From: an uncultured Chlorobiota bacterium
GTDB taxonomy: Bacteria; Bacteroidota; Ignavibacteria; UBA10030; UBA6906
Reading direction: 5' to 3'
DNA length: 64,000 nt
Assembly (NCBI GenBank): GCA_900696645.1
Contig: CAADGV010000024.1
Span: 1-64,000, forward strand
Shown piece by piece: positions 51,487 through 61,183 of the stretch; within the stretch, counting starts at the first letter, position 1; each line of letters begins with the position of its first letter. The notes below the pieces were generated by a model that ran no database searches, had not been told where the DNA came from, and saw only the letters and a list, made by a program, of their open reading frames with translations. A program made the position numbers and the translations under genes.

Positions 51487-53625
51487 ATGCCATCCCTAAA
51501 AACAGTACTGGTTGCGGTTGTCATTGCCCTTGTGTTCGCCCCCGTCGATGAACCATCGAATGCAAGTTCGGGGCCGCGTATTCCACCTATCGTCTTTGTT
51601 AGCCGGAATCCTCTTGCTGGTGAGACTGCCGGAGATGTGCCGGGCAGCGGACCGACATTCCGAACTGCCATTGTTGGCGGCAAGATGTTGATTCGTGAGA
51701 AGAATGGAACCATCCGAACGCTGGTCGACTCTGCCAAACTCATCGACGTTGCCGACCCGTGTGTTTCATGGGATGCGAAGAAGATCGTATTCTCCGGCGT
51801 TCAGCACGCCGACAGCAGTTGGAGAATCTTTGAAATTGGCGTTGACGGCTACGGATTCCGGCAATTGACATTCTCCGACAGGGAGATCGATTTGTCGCAA
51901 TTCGGTGCAGCGGCCCCGCTGTTTGTCGGGTATGATGATTTTGATCCCTGCTATCTTCCCAACGGAAAGATCGTTTTTGCCAGTACGCGCTATCCTTCGA
52001 TGTCGATGATGGCGCAGGTGCGTGCCAGCAATTTGTATGTGATCGAGAATGAAGGACGGGAATTGCGGCGCATAACCAGTGAACGCAACGGCGCTGAAGA
52101 GCCGACAATCGATCCGGTAACGGGAAAAATTGTGTATGCACGTTGGTGGGGAAACATCGACCGGCCAAGCAACAGTACGCGCAACAATCTTTCGCGTGAG
52201 AATGAAACTTCGCTGACGGACGATGCCGGCAATATCTGGCATGCTGTTGCGATCAACCCGGACGGGGATATGCTGAAATTGTATGCGGGATTTCTTCGCA
52301 CGAGGTATGGCACGCAAACGTATAAACCCGCCGTTATGAAGGATGGGCGTCTGCTCAGCACGTTCTCACCCCGAACATCCCTTGTCGGAAGTTCCGGAGG
52401 ATGGGGGATTCGCTGGTTCAGGCCGGGTGCCGATTACGAGCGACATGTCATCGGCGTCAAATCGGACGAGTCTTTGCGGCAACTCACTGTAGTTCCGCCA
52501 CCGTATGCGACTGACCCCGTCGAACTCTCGCCAACGTCAATACTCTTTTCCTACTCAGCAGATGGGAGTGAGTACGGGATTTATTCTTGCGACCTTCAGG
52601 GTCGGAATCTGAGCAGGATCCTTGATCTCCCGGGAACGCTGGAATTGGAGCCCCAACTTGTTGTTGCTCGTCCGGTTCCGCCAATTGTTCCTGAACAGTT
52701 CACAACTCCCGTTTCCGATCTCCCTCCAACCGAAGACCCTGAAACGTATGCGCGCAACGATTTCTTCCGCTTCGACTGCATGAATATCTTTACAAACGGG
52801 AAAGTGGACGAGCCGATGCCCGATGCCCCGAAAATTGCTCAGGACTTGACCATTCAGTTCTTCATGAATCCGCAACGGCAAAGCGGGTTGCGTCCCGATC
52901 CATCAATATTGCTGAAGACAGCCCCGGTTTTCTATATGGGTGGCGTTCACGAACATGACGTACCGGCTGAAGTTCCCTTGTTTGAGCAAATTGTTGACAA
53001 AGATGGGAAAGTACTCGAAACCACTGACGGCAAGTTTGCCCATGTTGCGGGGTTCAACTTCGAACGGTTAGGCTCGGGCACTAAATGCGTTGGTTGTCAC
53101 ATCGGTCACTCGATACTCGAAGTTCCCAAAAACGGTGAAGATGCCGAATGGTTTAACACTTCCCCCTCCGCTCGTGTGACGGCAAGCTCAGAATTCCGCA
53201 ATAGTAGTGGTACATTGTTTCCGGCGAGAAACGTTGTTGACCGCCAAGCCCGCGTAGGGGGTGATTCGGTTATCTGGGTTTCGGCCGAGGGGAAAGGTTC
53301 GTGGGTTGAACTGCGTTGGGATATGCCAATAGAAGCCAGACAGTTCGTATTATACAACATCCCCAAAAATTCTTCTGATGGAACAACAATTTTAGTGCAT
53401 AAGTGTAGAATTCTGTTATATTATGACGGAAATGAAGTCAGAACAATATCTTCCACCGGCGGTCTCAGCTCAGAAGGGACTGCTGTTTCATTTCCACCTA
53501 CCAAGATCGACGCCGCAAGGATAATTATCACTGATTACAGGGGAGCGATTCAACGCAGGTCGCTTGCCGGTTTGGCAGAAGTAGAAACGATTGCAAGACT
53601 TTTTCTTCTAACATCACATCAATAA
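51487..53625 (+). CDS. Exported TolB-like propeller with CxxCH motif and discoidin-like end
   Basis: 712 aa from the ATG at 51487; the frame opens at 51469. The signal peptide is ~1-27. Residues ~30-400 are propeller repeats with FSGVQHADSSWRIFEI, GKIVFASTRYP, PTIDPVTGKIVYARWW and ILFSYSADGSEYGIY, resembling the hydrazine-synthase-alpha-type fold found in multi-domain exported proteins. Residues ~530-545 hold GTKCVGCHIGHS, a c-type heme motif (Cys534, Cys537, His538). The last ~150 residues look like an F5/8-type C (discoidin) domain (SARVTASSEFRNSSGTLFPARNVVD ... SWVELRWDMPIEARQFVLYN). It is probably a periplasmic or surface heme protein; there is no T9SS sorting domain. Confidence 0.78.
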   Translation: MPSLKTVLVAVVIALVFAPVDEPSNASSGPRIPPIVFVSRNPLAGETAGDVPGSGPTFRTAIVGGKMLIREKNGTIRTLVDSAKLIDVADPCVSWDAKKIVFSGVQHADSSWRIFEIGVDGYGFRQLTFSDREIDLSQFGAAAPLFVGYDDFDPCYLPNGKIVFASTRYPSMSMMAQVRASNLYVIENEGRELRRITSERNGAEEPTIDPVTGKIVYARWWGNIDRPSNSTRNNLSRENETSLTDDAGNIWHAVAINPDGDMLKLYAGFLRTRYGTQTYKPAVMKDGRLLSTFSPRTSLVGSSGGWGIRWFRPGADYERHVIGVKSDESLRQLTVVPPPYATDPVELSPTSILFSYSADGSEYGIYSCDLQGRNLSRILDLPGTLELEPQLVVARPVPPIVPEQFTTPVSDLPPTEDPETYARNDFFRFDCMNIFTNGKVDEPMPDAPKIAQDLTIQFFMNPQRQSGLRPDPSILLKTAPVFYMGGVHEHDVPAEVPLFEQIVDKDGKVLETTDGKFAHVAGFNFERLGSGTKCVGCHIGHSILEVPKNGEDAEWFNTSPSARVTASSEFRNSSGTLFPARNVVDRQARVGGDSVIWVSAEGKGSWVELRWDMPIEARQFVLYNIPKNSSDGTTILVHKCRILLYYDGNEVRTISSTGGLSSEGTAVSFPPTKIDAARIIITDYRGAIQRRSLAGLAEVETIARLFLLTSHQ

Positions 53626-53649
53626 TAACCATTACAGTATAGGAGTATC

Positions 53650-56600
53650 ATGAAGAGACTCTTCTGTGTTCTCTTGGTGACGGTCTATGTCAACGTGTTC
53701 GGCTACGCTGACGGATTTCTGGGCGTTCACTCGTCAAACGGTCTGCAAGTGTGGGCGGTCGGATTCAATGGACGTGTGTTTCAGTCGGTCGATGGCGGAG
53801 CAACCTGGAGCAACTTCACGCAGGGGACCGGAACGCTGCGGGGCGTGCATGCATTGGGCAGCAGTGTGTGGATTGTTGGAGATAACGGAAAGTGCTACCA
53901 TTCCTCGAACAGCGGCTCGACTTGGTTGGAACAGACGTTGAACGGTGCCGCAACGCTGAATGATATTATATTAATTGACAATCAGACGGGCTTCATCGTC
54001 GGGAACAGCGGAGCTATCTTCAAGACAATCAACGGCGGAGCATTGTGGGTCTCGAAAACCTCCACCACATCGCAGAAGCTCAATGCCGTGGCATTCTCAA
54101 CTCCGCAAATAGGGTATGCAGTTGGTAGCGGAGGGGTCGTTCTAAAAACAGTCGACGCCGGAGAATCGTGGAGCAACATCGGGAATGCCGGATGGACTAA
54201 TGACTTGACAGGAATTGCTGTCAGCGGTTCGACGGTGTATGTTACGGGTATCAACGGCTTCTGTGTGAAGAGCGTCAATTCCGGCGCTTCATGGTCGGCG
54301 CTGAACTTCATGACGGATTCCTATTCAGATGTGAACGGCGTATTTGCCAAGAATGACAACGAAGCCGTGTTTGTCGGCGGGGGAGGTTACGTTCGCTTGA
54401 CAAATAACGGGGGAGCAACCTTCACGTGGGGGCGGCACACGCTGCACGGCACGTTGAATTCTGTCTTTTTCCATGATGCCATGAACGGCTGGGCCTGTTC
54501 GGAAAAGAGCAACGTTGTTCTCCGAACAACCGACGGCGGCGCAACCTGGAGTATTCCTACGGCCACAACAGTAACCATGAACTGGGTGCAAAAACTCAGC
54601 GTCAGCGCGACAGTTCGCGGTAACACCTTCAGCATGCATCCATCCAACAAGAATATCATTTACTGTGCCCTCGGGACTCGGGTGTATGCAAGCTATGATC
54701 GCGGTGAAACATGGGTTCAGATTGCGACAATGCCGGCCGGAGGTTCCAAAGTCAACTCCTTCTATGTTTCCCCAAAGGACTCCAATCTCTGGGTTGCAGC
54801 GTACGGTGCTCCCGACAGGATTGTTCGCACAACCGATCGCGGAGTGACTTGGACTGCAACCACTCCCACAATGAACTTCTCCGAGTACGGTATGCCGCTT
54901 GAAATGGATGGCTCGCATCCCGATACACTCATTTTCGGGCCGGAAGACGGGCATATCTGGCGCTCAACGGATTTTGGAGCCACGTGGACGGATTGGAGCA
55001 ATCCCGGTTTCAGGAGCCCGTGCGACATTGTGGTTGTTCGCGACGAGCCTGATGTTATTTGGGTTGGAGATGGCGTAACCGGCAGCGGTCAGGGACAGAT
55101 GTTCAGGTCACGCGACGGAGGGCGAACGTTTCAACTCATCTACTCGACAACGGGATCGGAAATTCCGACAACTGTCGGCAGTTCGCTCGACAACAATGTA
55201 GGATATGCCACAGCGTGGGGTTCGGGTGGCGTCAATAAGAGTGTAGATATGGGTTTGTCATGGAATTCGGTCGCTACAACCGGATCGGCGTGGGGCGTTG
55301 ATATCGCCAAAGACGACCCGAACGTGATGATGTTCGGCGTGTACGGCGGCTCAACATCGTACCTCTCATCGAATGCCGCCTCCTCGTTCTCAACATCGCC
55401 ACTTACGGGCTCGAACTATGCAATTTTTGCATACGACCGCGGAACGTTTCTGGCGCAACAAAGCGGTGGAATCTTCAAGTACAATTTCACGTATGTTGTT
55501 CCAAGCAGCAATCTGCAAACGCTTGCCTTGACAGCACCGAGCGGCGGCGAGGTGTGGGCATACGGCACAACGCGGAACATTGCATGGAATTCAAGCAACA
55601 TCGCAAATGTAAAGATCGAGTACAAAACGGCTCCTGCATCGGCGTGGCAAACAGTTGTTGCCAGCACACCGGGCGGGTCAGGCACATTTGCCTGGTCGAT
55701 TCCGGCAACCCCGACAACACAAGCCCGCGTCCGAATTTCGGATGTTGGCGACAACAACCCGATCGACAGCAGCCAGGGAGTGTTCTCCATTACAGTTGCA
55801 GCAATTTCCGCCCAACCGGCTTCACTCGATTTCGGGTCCGTGGTTGTCGGCTCAACAGGCTTACAAATTCTCACACTTACCAATAATGGAACTGCCGGAT
55901 TAATCGTGTCGAGTGTAACGGCAACCGATCCTGCGTTTATCGCAGGCAGGACGTCATTCACAATCCCGGCGGGTCAATCGGATACGCTTTCGGTTCTTTT
56001 CTCGCCCGGCTCGGCACAAGCATTTACCGCTCAACTCACAATCGGCTGCAATGTGCCGGGAAGCCCGTATGAAATTCCATTGTCAGGAACAGGGCTATCG
56101 AATGCCACGCTTGCACTTCTTTCGCCAAATGGCGGAGAGGTATGGAACGTTAACTCTACACAAACGATCACATGGTCAGCGACAAACCTGGATAGGGTTG
56201 AGATTTCCTACAAGTCATCGCCAACGGGTGAGTGGATTCGAATAGTACAGAATATCTCCGCGGCGCTCGGGAGTTTTGAATGGCTCGTGCCGAACACGCC
56301 CTCAACGCAAGCTCGTGTAATGATTGTTGATCGATTGAGCGGAACATTGGTGGATTCCAGCGAGGGATACTTCACGATTTTTGGCCCGACCTCGGTCGCC
56401 ACAAGAGGGATCCCGACAGAGTTCGAATTGAGCCAGAACTATCCGAATCCGTTCAATCCCGCAACAACTATTGAATACGGAGTTCCGAGGGAGGCATATG
56501 TCAGCCTTAAAGTGTATAATATGATCGGGCAGGAAGTTGCAACACTCGTGAATGAACGTCAATCAGCGGGTCGCTACACGGCAACGTTCGATACGCAGAA

Positions 56601-56691
56601 ACTCACAGGTTCGACGGCAAGCGGTATGTACTTCTACAGACTTACTGCCGGAGATTTTGTTGAGATTAAAAGAATGATGTTGCTCAAGTAA
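53650..56691 (+). CDS. T9SS-exported YCF48/BNR protein with Ig-like and choice-of-anchor D modules
   Basis: 1013 aa with AGGAG before the ATG. The signal peptide is 1-~22. Residues ~25-600 are Asp-box/YCF48 repeats ([60 protein letters not shown]). Then come an Ig-like module ([23 protein letters not shown]), a choice-of-anchor D/ASH-like module ([31 protein letters not shown]), a second Ig-like module ([23 protein letters not shown]), and the T9SS sorting domain ([16 protein letters not shown] ... IKRMMLLK). It is a large surface-displayed adhesin- or hydrolase-accessory-like protein; no catalytic motif was found. A strong terminator follows. Confidence 0.9.
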   Translation: MKRLFCVLLVTVYVNVFGYADGFLGVHSSNGLQVWAVGFNGRVFQSVDGGATWSNFTQGTGTLRGVHALGSSVWIVGDNGKCYHSSNSGSTWLEQTLNGAATLNDIILIDNQTGFIVGNSGAIFKTINGGALWVSKTSTTSQKLNAVAFSTPQIGYAVGSGGVVLKTVDAGESWSNIGNAGWTNDLTGIAVSGSTVYVTGINGFCVKSVNSGASWSALNFMTDSYSDVNGVFAKNDNEAVFVGGGGYVRLTNNGGATFTWGRHTLHGTLNSVFFHDAMNGWACSEKSNVVLRTTDGGATWSIPTATTVTMNWVQKLSVSATVRGNTFSMHPSNKNIIYCALGTRVYASYDRGETWVQIATMPAGGSKVNSFYVSPKDSNLWVAAYGAPDRIVRTTDRGVTWTATTPTMNFSEYGMPLEMDGSHPDTLIFGPEDGHIWRSTDFGATWTDWSNPGFRSPCDIVVVRDEPDVIWVGDGVTGSGQGQMFRSRDGGRTFQLIYSTTGSEIPTTVGSSLDNNVGYATAWGSGGVNKSVDMGLSWNSVATTGSAWGVDIAKDDPNVMMFGVYGGSTSYLSSNAASSFSTSPLTGSNYAIFAYDRGTFLAQQSGGIFKYNFTYVVPSSNLQTLALTAPSGGEVWAYGTTRNIAWNSSNIANVKIEYKTAPASAWQTVVASTPGGSGTFAWSIPATPTTQARVRISDVGDNNPIDSSQGVFSITVAAISAQPASLDFGSVVVGSTGLQILTLTNNGTAGLIVSSVTATDPAFIAGRTSFTIPAGQSDTLSVLFSPGSAQAFTAQLTIGCNVPGSPYEIPLSGTGLSNATLALLSPNGGEVWNVNSTQTITWSATNLDRVEISYKSSPTGEWIRIVQNISAALGSFEWLVPNTPSTQARVMIVDRLSGTLVDSSEGYFTIFGPTSVATRGIPTEFELSQNYPNPFNPATTIEYGVPREAYVSLKVYNMIGQEVATLVNERQSAGRYTATFDTQKLTGSTASGMYFYRLTAGDFVEIKRMMLLK

Positions 56692-56709
56692 GTATTCAGA
56701 ACATACAAC

Positions 56710-56747
56710 AAAGTAGTCCCGACATGGCGTTGGGGCTACTTTTTTTG
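56710..56747 (+). terminator. Intrinsic terminator
   Basis: AAAGTAGTCCC pairs with GGGGCTACTTT (one G-T pair), followed by seven T residues, 18 nt after the 53650-56691 gene. Confidence 0.85.
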
Positions 56748-56764
56748 TTTCACAGGAGAAGAAA

Positions 56765-57616
56765 ATGCAAAAGATGATTGGCCTCGCCGCCATTGTAATG
56801 CTTGCACTGTTTTGTGGGTTTGAACTCTACCATCAACTTGGAATGGTGCATGCGACACAAAAGAACGGATTTGGATGTATCTGCCACGGCTTCACTCCGG
56901 ACGATTCCGTGAAGGTGTGGATTTCGGGTCCAGACTCGCTCGTTGCGGGACAACAGGGTTTGTACGAGGTACATGTTGCACGGAGGCTGAGCATAGCCGC
57001 AGGCTTCAACGTTGCTTCGTACCACGGCTCTCTCGGTGTCGTCGATACAGTGGGCACACAACTTATGACAGAGTCGCCAGGAGTTGACAGCTTGGAACTG
57101 ACGCACAAGTTTCCTCCGCGTCCTGCAAACGGAAGAGACACCATTTCGTGGGCTTTTTCCTACACTGCCCCGACGTCAGTCGGTTTGATTGACACTCTTT
57201 ATTCGGCGGGCAATTCTGTCGATCTCGACATCACGCCTGATGGAGACCATTGGAATTTCGGACAGAATTTCCTTGTCCGGGTTGTCGCGGCCAGTTCCGT
57301 GACGAACTCAGAACCTGCAAATGATTGCCGACTTCTGCAGAACTATCCCAATCCATTCAATCCTTCAACAACAATCCGGTATGAAATCCCCGTTGAGGGC
57401 AAAGTTGAGTTGAAGGTTTTTGATGCAACCGGGAGGGAAGTGCGTACGCTGGTGAACGAGCGGAAGAGTTCAGGGATGTACGAAGTAGTGTTCGGTCATG
57501 ATGTGACAAAGAATCTTGCGAGCGGCGTATATCTGTACCGGCTTGCAGTTGTTCCCGCTGCTGCGTTGCAAAACAAGACGTACCTCAAGGCGATGAAAAT
57601 GCTGCTTGTGAAGTGA
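56765..57616 (+). CDS. T9SS-exported choice-of-anchor V/reelin-like protein
   Basis: 283 aa. The hydrophobic N-terminus (MIGLAAIVMLALFCGFEL) is followed by NGFGCICHGFTPDDSVKVWISGPDSLVAGQQGLYEVHV. Similar FCB-group proteins have GxCxxCHG followed by a beta-sandwich that resembles a reelin/choice-of-anchor V domain. Here the motif is CICH, one residue short of a standard CxxCH heme site. The end is a T9SS sorting domain ([16 protein letters not shown] ... KAMKMLLVK). Possibly a surface cytochrome-related or metal-binding protein. Convergent with the receiver gene, 9 nt apart. Confidence 0.82.
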   Translation: MQKMIGLAAIVMLALFCGFELYHQLGMVHATQKNGFGCICHGFTPDDSVKVWISGPDSLVAGQQGLYEVHVARRLSIAAGFNVASYHGSLGVVDTVGTQLMTESPGVDSLELTHKFPPRPANGRDTISWAFSYTAPTSVGLIDTLYSAGNSVDLDITPDGDHWNFGQNFLVRVVAASSVTNSEPANDCRLLQNYPNPFNPSTTIRYEIPVEGKVELKVFDATGREVRTLVNERKSSGMYEVVFGHDVTKNLASGVYLYRLAVVPAAALQNKTYLKAMKMLLVK

Positions 57617-57625
57617 CGGCAGGAT

Positions 57626-57997
57626 TTATGACATTGATGTAAGATAGGCGACAGTTCTGATGAGTTCGTCAACCATGCTGGACTTGCGAATCAGAACAAC
57701 GCGAGGGTGCTTGCGAACGTAGTTGATCTTATCCCCGTCGTCGGTTGATGTGAGAAACACGAAGGGGATGTCGCGATGGGAATCATTTTCAGCAAACCGT
57801 GCATGAAAGGCAATTCCGTTCATGACCGGCATTTCGATATCCGAAACAATGATATCGACATTCTGTTCGGTGAGAAGATGAAGCGCATCGAAACCGTTGT
57901 GAGCCATCAGCACCTGATAGTGATGAACTTCAAGCAGATCCCTCACCACTTCAATGAAGAGCGGGTCATCATCAACGAGTAGAACGGTTTTCGGCAT
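57626..57997 (-). CDS. Stand-alone receiver-domain response regulator
   Basis: 123 aa, a single CheY-like receiver: DDD acidic cluster (9-11), phospho-acceptor Asp53 in IIVSDIEMPVMNG, switch Thr83 in VFLTSTDD, and Lys105 in VLIRKSS. There is no output domain. No kinase gene is adjacent, so its partner lies elsewhere. Confidence 0.87.
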   Translation of the reverse strand: MPKTVLLVDDDPLFIEVVRDLLEVHHYQVLMAHNGFDALHLLTEQNVDIIVSDIEMPVMNGIAFHARFAENDSHRDIPFVFLTSTDDGDKINYVRKHPRVVLIRKSSMVDELIRTVAYLTSMS

Positions 57998-58466
57998 GAG
58001 AATGCAGTGTTATGAGACTAAAACGCCTCCGACGAATAATATGTATTGACCGATAGGCATTCAACGAAAAAGATTTGCGACTATCGCAAGTAGAAAAATT
58101 TCAGCGAAATTGTTTCTGTGACGATATTCAAGTAGATTAACAAAAATTCGAATTCAGCGGCGACGATTTGTTCAATCGGCGTATCAAAACAGTGGATTAG
58201 TATTGGGGAGAATTCCGAACTTGCAGGGAGATGCTATCGTCGGGCCGCGAACAAGGTTCGTCGCCAAACAATTACATGCCAAAGCCAGCATGTCCGAGTC
58301 TAAGGTTGAGTTTAACTTCTCTTCCACAATAAACCACGTGAAAATCGGGGTACACTCGTGCCCATCTGTCGTCTGTTCGGTACTATTTCATTGTTGGAAG
58401 TGAAGCCTGTTTCTGATGCTGCCACCTCCTGAAACGTTACAGTAACTCTGATCCGACTCTCTCTCC
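57998..58466. other. Intergenic region between divergent genes
   Basis: About 470 bases, AT-richer than its surroundings, with no convincing gene. A small perfect palindrome GTTACAGTAAC lies at 58436-58446, about 20 nt before uppP. Promoters for the receiver gene (minus) and uppP (plus) must be here but could not be assigned. Confidence 0.45.
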
Positions 58467-59264
58467 ATGACTCTTTTGCAGACTATTCTTCTTGCCATCA
58501 TTGAAGGCCTTACCGAGTTTCTTCCTGTCTCCAGCACGGCACACATGCGCTTTGCGAATCCGTTGATTGGTGTTCACCCCGATGAATTCATCGACATGTT
58601 TCAAGTGGTGATACAACTCGCGGCGATGATGTCCGTCGTGACAATTTACTGGCGAAAGTTCTTCGCTATCAAGCGTGTGACGTTTTACGGAAAACTCATC
58701 GTTGCAGTAGTGCCGGCATTGATTGGCGGCTACTTTCTGAAGACGTACATCGGGTTGGCGTTGAATAACCTCATGTTTATTGCGTGTGTGATGATAGGCG
58801 GGGGCGTAGCGCTATTGTTTGTTGATCGGTTCTTTTCCGAAAGTACTATCCACGAGGAAAAGGACATTACGTATACCCGCGCATTTATCATCGGTTGCTT
58901 TCAGGTACTAAGCATTGTGTTTCCGGGATTGAGCAGAAGCGCTGCGACAATTATCGGCGGAATGAGCCAGCGGCTTTCGCGAAGCGTCGCGGCGGAGTTT
59001 TCGTTCTTTCTTGCCGTGCCGACAATGTTTGCCGCCTCCGCGAAAAGTTTTCTCGATGTGTACAATGAACACCCGAATGTTCTCGTGAGGGAGAACTACA
59101 TAACACTTGGAATTGGTGCTGTGGTCTCGTACTTGGTGGCTCTGCTGGCAATTGAGTTGTTTATCGGGTATCTCAAGAAACACGGTTTCAAGGTTTTTGG
59201 TTGGTATAGAATTGCCTTGGGTTCAGTGGTGTTAATTCTTCTTCTCACCGGTCATATGCAATAA
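58467..59264 (+). CDS. uppP: Undecaprenyl-diphosphatase
   Basis: 265 aa integral membrane protein. BacA/UppP motifs: AIIEGLTEFLPVSSTAHMRFANPLIG at the N-terminus and IVFPGLSRSAATIIGGMSQRLSRSVAAEFSFFLAVPTMFAAS in the second half, with the usual eight-helix pattern. It recycles undecaprenyl diphosphate for peptidoglycan and surface polysaccharide export. It starts 17 nt before the Gx transporter gene, so may be transcribed with it. Confidence 0.95.
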   Translation: MTLLQTILLAIIEGLTEFLPVSSTAHMRFANPLIGVHPDEFIDMFQVVIQLAAMMSVVTIYWRKFFAIKRVTFYGKLIVAVVPALIGGYFLKTYIGLALNNLMFIACVMIGGGVALLFVDRFFSESTIHEEKDITYTRAFIIGCFQVLSIVFPGLSRSAATIIGGMSQRLSRSVAAEFSFFLAVPTMFAASAKSFLDVYNEHPNVLVRENYITLGIGAVVSYLVALLAIELFIGYLKKHGFKVFGWYRIALGSVVLILLLTGHMQ

Positions 59265-59280
59265 TTTGTGACGAATCAGA

Positions 59281-59796
59281 ATGAGTGGCGGCATGTCAAC
59301 CCGTCGGATTACAATTACGGCTCTGCTCGGTGCGGTGGGAATAGCCCTTTTTGTTGTTGAGTCCTACATCCCCATGCCGCTGCCTTTTCTGAAGATAGGG
59401 CTTGCGAATATATCGAGTGTGCTTGCATTGCTGATGCTCGGACCATCAGCGATGCTTGGTGTCGTTGCTCTCCGTGTTACAGTCGGATCGTTGCTCGTCG
59501 GGACTTTTCTCAGCCCCGCTTTTATTCTCGCTTCTGCAGCGGGGATGATATCCGCAGGGGCGATGGCACTTACCAAAGTCACTGCCAAAAACCTCTTCAG
59601 CGCGCTTGGCCTCAGCCTCGTCGGTTCGGTGGTGCATGTTGTTGTTCAATTGATGATTGTCCGATTCCTGTATGTGCAGAATGCGGTTGTCTTCAGCCTG
59701 ATTCCACTGTTACTGCTGACTGCCCTCATCGGCGGATGTGTCGTCGGGTTGATATCGCTTCGACTCGTCATATCTCTGAAAGAGATCAGGCTATGA
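59281..59796 (+). CDS. Gx transporter family membrane protein
   Basis: 171 aa (an ATG at 59293 is an alternative start). Five to six hydrophobic helices with FVVESYIPMPLPFLKIGLANISSVLALLMLGPSAMLGVVALRVTVGSLLVGTFLSPAFILASAAGMISAGAMAL. The LKIGLANI and LRxxxxxLLxGTFxSPxF motifs are typical of Gx/heptaprenyl-diphosphate-synthase component I-like proteins, which resemble ECF S components. The stop overlaps the NusG domain II gene (ATGA). With the neighbouring apbE and ecfA genes it may move a flavin or quinone precursor; EetB of the Listeria electron-transfer locus is, as I recall, a relative. Confidence 0.85.
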   Translation: MSGGMSTRRITITALLGAVGIALFVVESYIPMPLPFLKIGLANISSVLALLMLGPSAMLGVVALRVTVGSLLVGTFLSPAFILASAAGMISAGAMALTKVTAKNLFSALGLSLVGSVVHVVVQLMIVRFLYVQNAVVFSLIPLLLLTALIGGCVVGLISLRLVISLKEIRL

Positions 59797-60167
59797 GGGG
59801 AGGGATTACATGGGGAGATGGGGTGTTGGCTGTCGGGTTGGCGTTGTGTACACTCGGAAGCTTCTTCGGTATGCAGTATTTCAATCTTTCAGGATCAACA
59901 GTGATTGTTGAACTGAAAGACCTTGTCGTTTACAAAAGTGATCTGACGGAGAACCGCAAGATCACTGTTCGCGGTGACTATGGTGATGTCAGGATTCAGG
60001 TCAACGAAGGCCGGGTGGCTGTAGTTCATGCAGACTGCCCGAACAAAGTCTGTGTGCGTACCGGATGGCGCTCACTGGCAGGGGATGTCGTTATTTGCGT
60101 TCCGAACCGGGTTCTTATTCGGATTGTCGGAGAACAAACAAAACATATTCGGGGGATAACAGGATGA
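59793..60167 (+). CDS. NusG domain II-containing membrane-anchored protein
   Basis: 124 aa from the ATG at 59793. One N-terminal membrane helix (VLAVGLALCTLGSFFGMQYF) is followed by the extracytoplasmic beta domain VIVELKDLVVYKSDLTENRKITVRGDYGDVRIQVNEGRVAVVHADCPNKVCVRTGW ... DVVICVPNRVLIRI. The SxCPxxxCxxxG-like core (here DCPNKVCVRTG) is the hallmark of this family. It is not a transcription factor. It is commonly found next to Gx transporter and ApbE genes, as here, and overlaps both neighbours by 4 nt. Confidence 0.87.
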   Translation: MRGGITWGDGVLAVGLALCTLGSFFGMQYFNLSGSTVIVELKDLVVYKSDLTENRKITVRGDYGDVRIQVNEGRVAVVHADCPNKVCVRTGWRSLAGDVVICVPNRVLIRIVGEQTKHIRGITG

Positions 60168-61183
60168 AACCGTTTTTGCTTTGGGTAACTATTGCAGTGA
60201 GTTTCACTTCGTGCTCACGCGATGAAATCCGTCCTCACTCACGGCAATCAACGGCAATGGAGACGTATGTTTCGGTCACAACTTACGATGGCAATCTTTC
60301 ACAACACGATGCATATGCGCTCATCGACTCTGCGTTTGCGGAGATCAACCGGATTGAACACGTGATGACGGATTACTCTGAATCGAGCGAAATCGGGACC
60401 ATCAACCGCCTTGCTGGCAAAGATACGGTGGAAGTTTCCGACGAGGTTGTTTCTCTGCTTCAGGCATCCCTTTCCTTTTCTCAACAATCTGCAGGCGCCT
60501 TTGATGTTTCCATTGGGGCAATCGTCAAAGCATGGGATTTTCTTTCGTCGGAACCCGAAGTCCCTTCACGATCGAAAATCAGAATGGTGTTGCGACTGAC
60601 GGGATTCAAAAATGTGATGGTTGAGGGCACCAAAGTATTCTTGACTGAGAAAGGCATGCGCCTTGACCTTGGCGGCATTGCAAAAGGATATGCCGTTGAC
60701 AGGGCTGTCGAAATTCTGAAACGCAACGGAGTGCAGCATGCCATTGTGGATATTGGAGGCAATCTCGGAGTCTGGTGGGAAGGAACGAGGGGCGTTGACT
60801 CAACCGTTGCCGAAATCCTTGTCCGTCATCCGCGGAAGGATGGGAAGTACTTCGGGTCGTTGAAAGTCGGCACCGCCGGTGTTTCAACGTCGGGTGACTA
60901 TCAGAGGTATTTCTTCCATGACGGCGTCCGGTATCATCATATCATCGATCCTGCAACGGGTTATCCGGCACGTGATGTCGTAAGCGTTACGATTATCGCA
61001 AGCGATGCACTCAATGCTGATGCCCTTTCGACGCTCGTGTTTGTGTTGGGACGAGAAAAGGGGATGAACTTCATCAAGGATCGTGAAGGAGTTGAAGGCA
61101 TCATTGTGTGGGAGAAGGAAGGCGTTCTTCATCACGAACTCTCTCCCGGTTTGCAGGGAAAATTCACGCGTTCCGATGATTAG
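60164..61183 (+). CDS. apbE: FAD:protein FMN transferase (ApbE)
   Basis: 339 aa from the ATG at 60164. A lipoprotein signal (VTIAVSFTSCSRDE) places it outside the cytoplasmic membrane. ApbE motifs: METYVSVTTY, EINRIEHVMTDYSESSEIGTINR, AFDVSIGAIVKAW, LDLGGIAKGYAVDRAVEIL, AIVDIGGNLGVWW, GVSTSGDYQRYFFHDGVRYHHIIDPATGYPA (catalytic region) and DALNADALSTLVFVLG. It attaches FMN covalently to Thr in exported electron-transfer proteins. No flavinylation target was recognised in the window. It overlaps ecfA1 by 8 nt. Confidence 0.93.
   Translation: MKPFLLWVTIAVSFTSCSRDEIRPHSRQSTAMETYVSVTTYDGNLSQHDAYALIDSAFAEINRIEHVMTDYSESSEIGTINRLAGKDTVEVSDEVVSLLQASLSFSQQSAGAFDVSIGAIVKAWDFLSSEPEVPSRSKIRMVLRLTGFKNVMVEGTKVFLTEKGMRLDLGGIAKGYAVDRAVEILKRNGVQHAIVDIGGNLGVWWEGTRGVDSTVAEILVRHPRKDGKYFGSLKVGTAGVSTSGDYQRYFFHDGVRYHHIIDPATGYPARDVVSVTIIASDALNADALSTLVFVLGREKGMNFIKDREGVEGIIVWEKEGVLHHELSPGLQGKFTRSDD

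Noticed and set aside
59793-60167. Transcription antitermination factor NusG
   Set aside because: Only the domain II fold is present, behind a membrane helix; there is no NGN or KOW domain.
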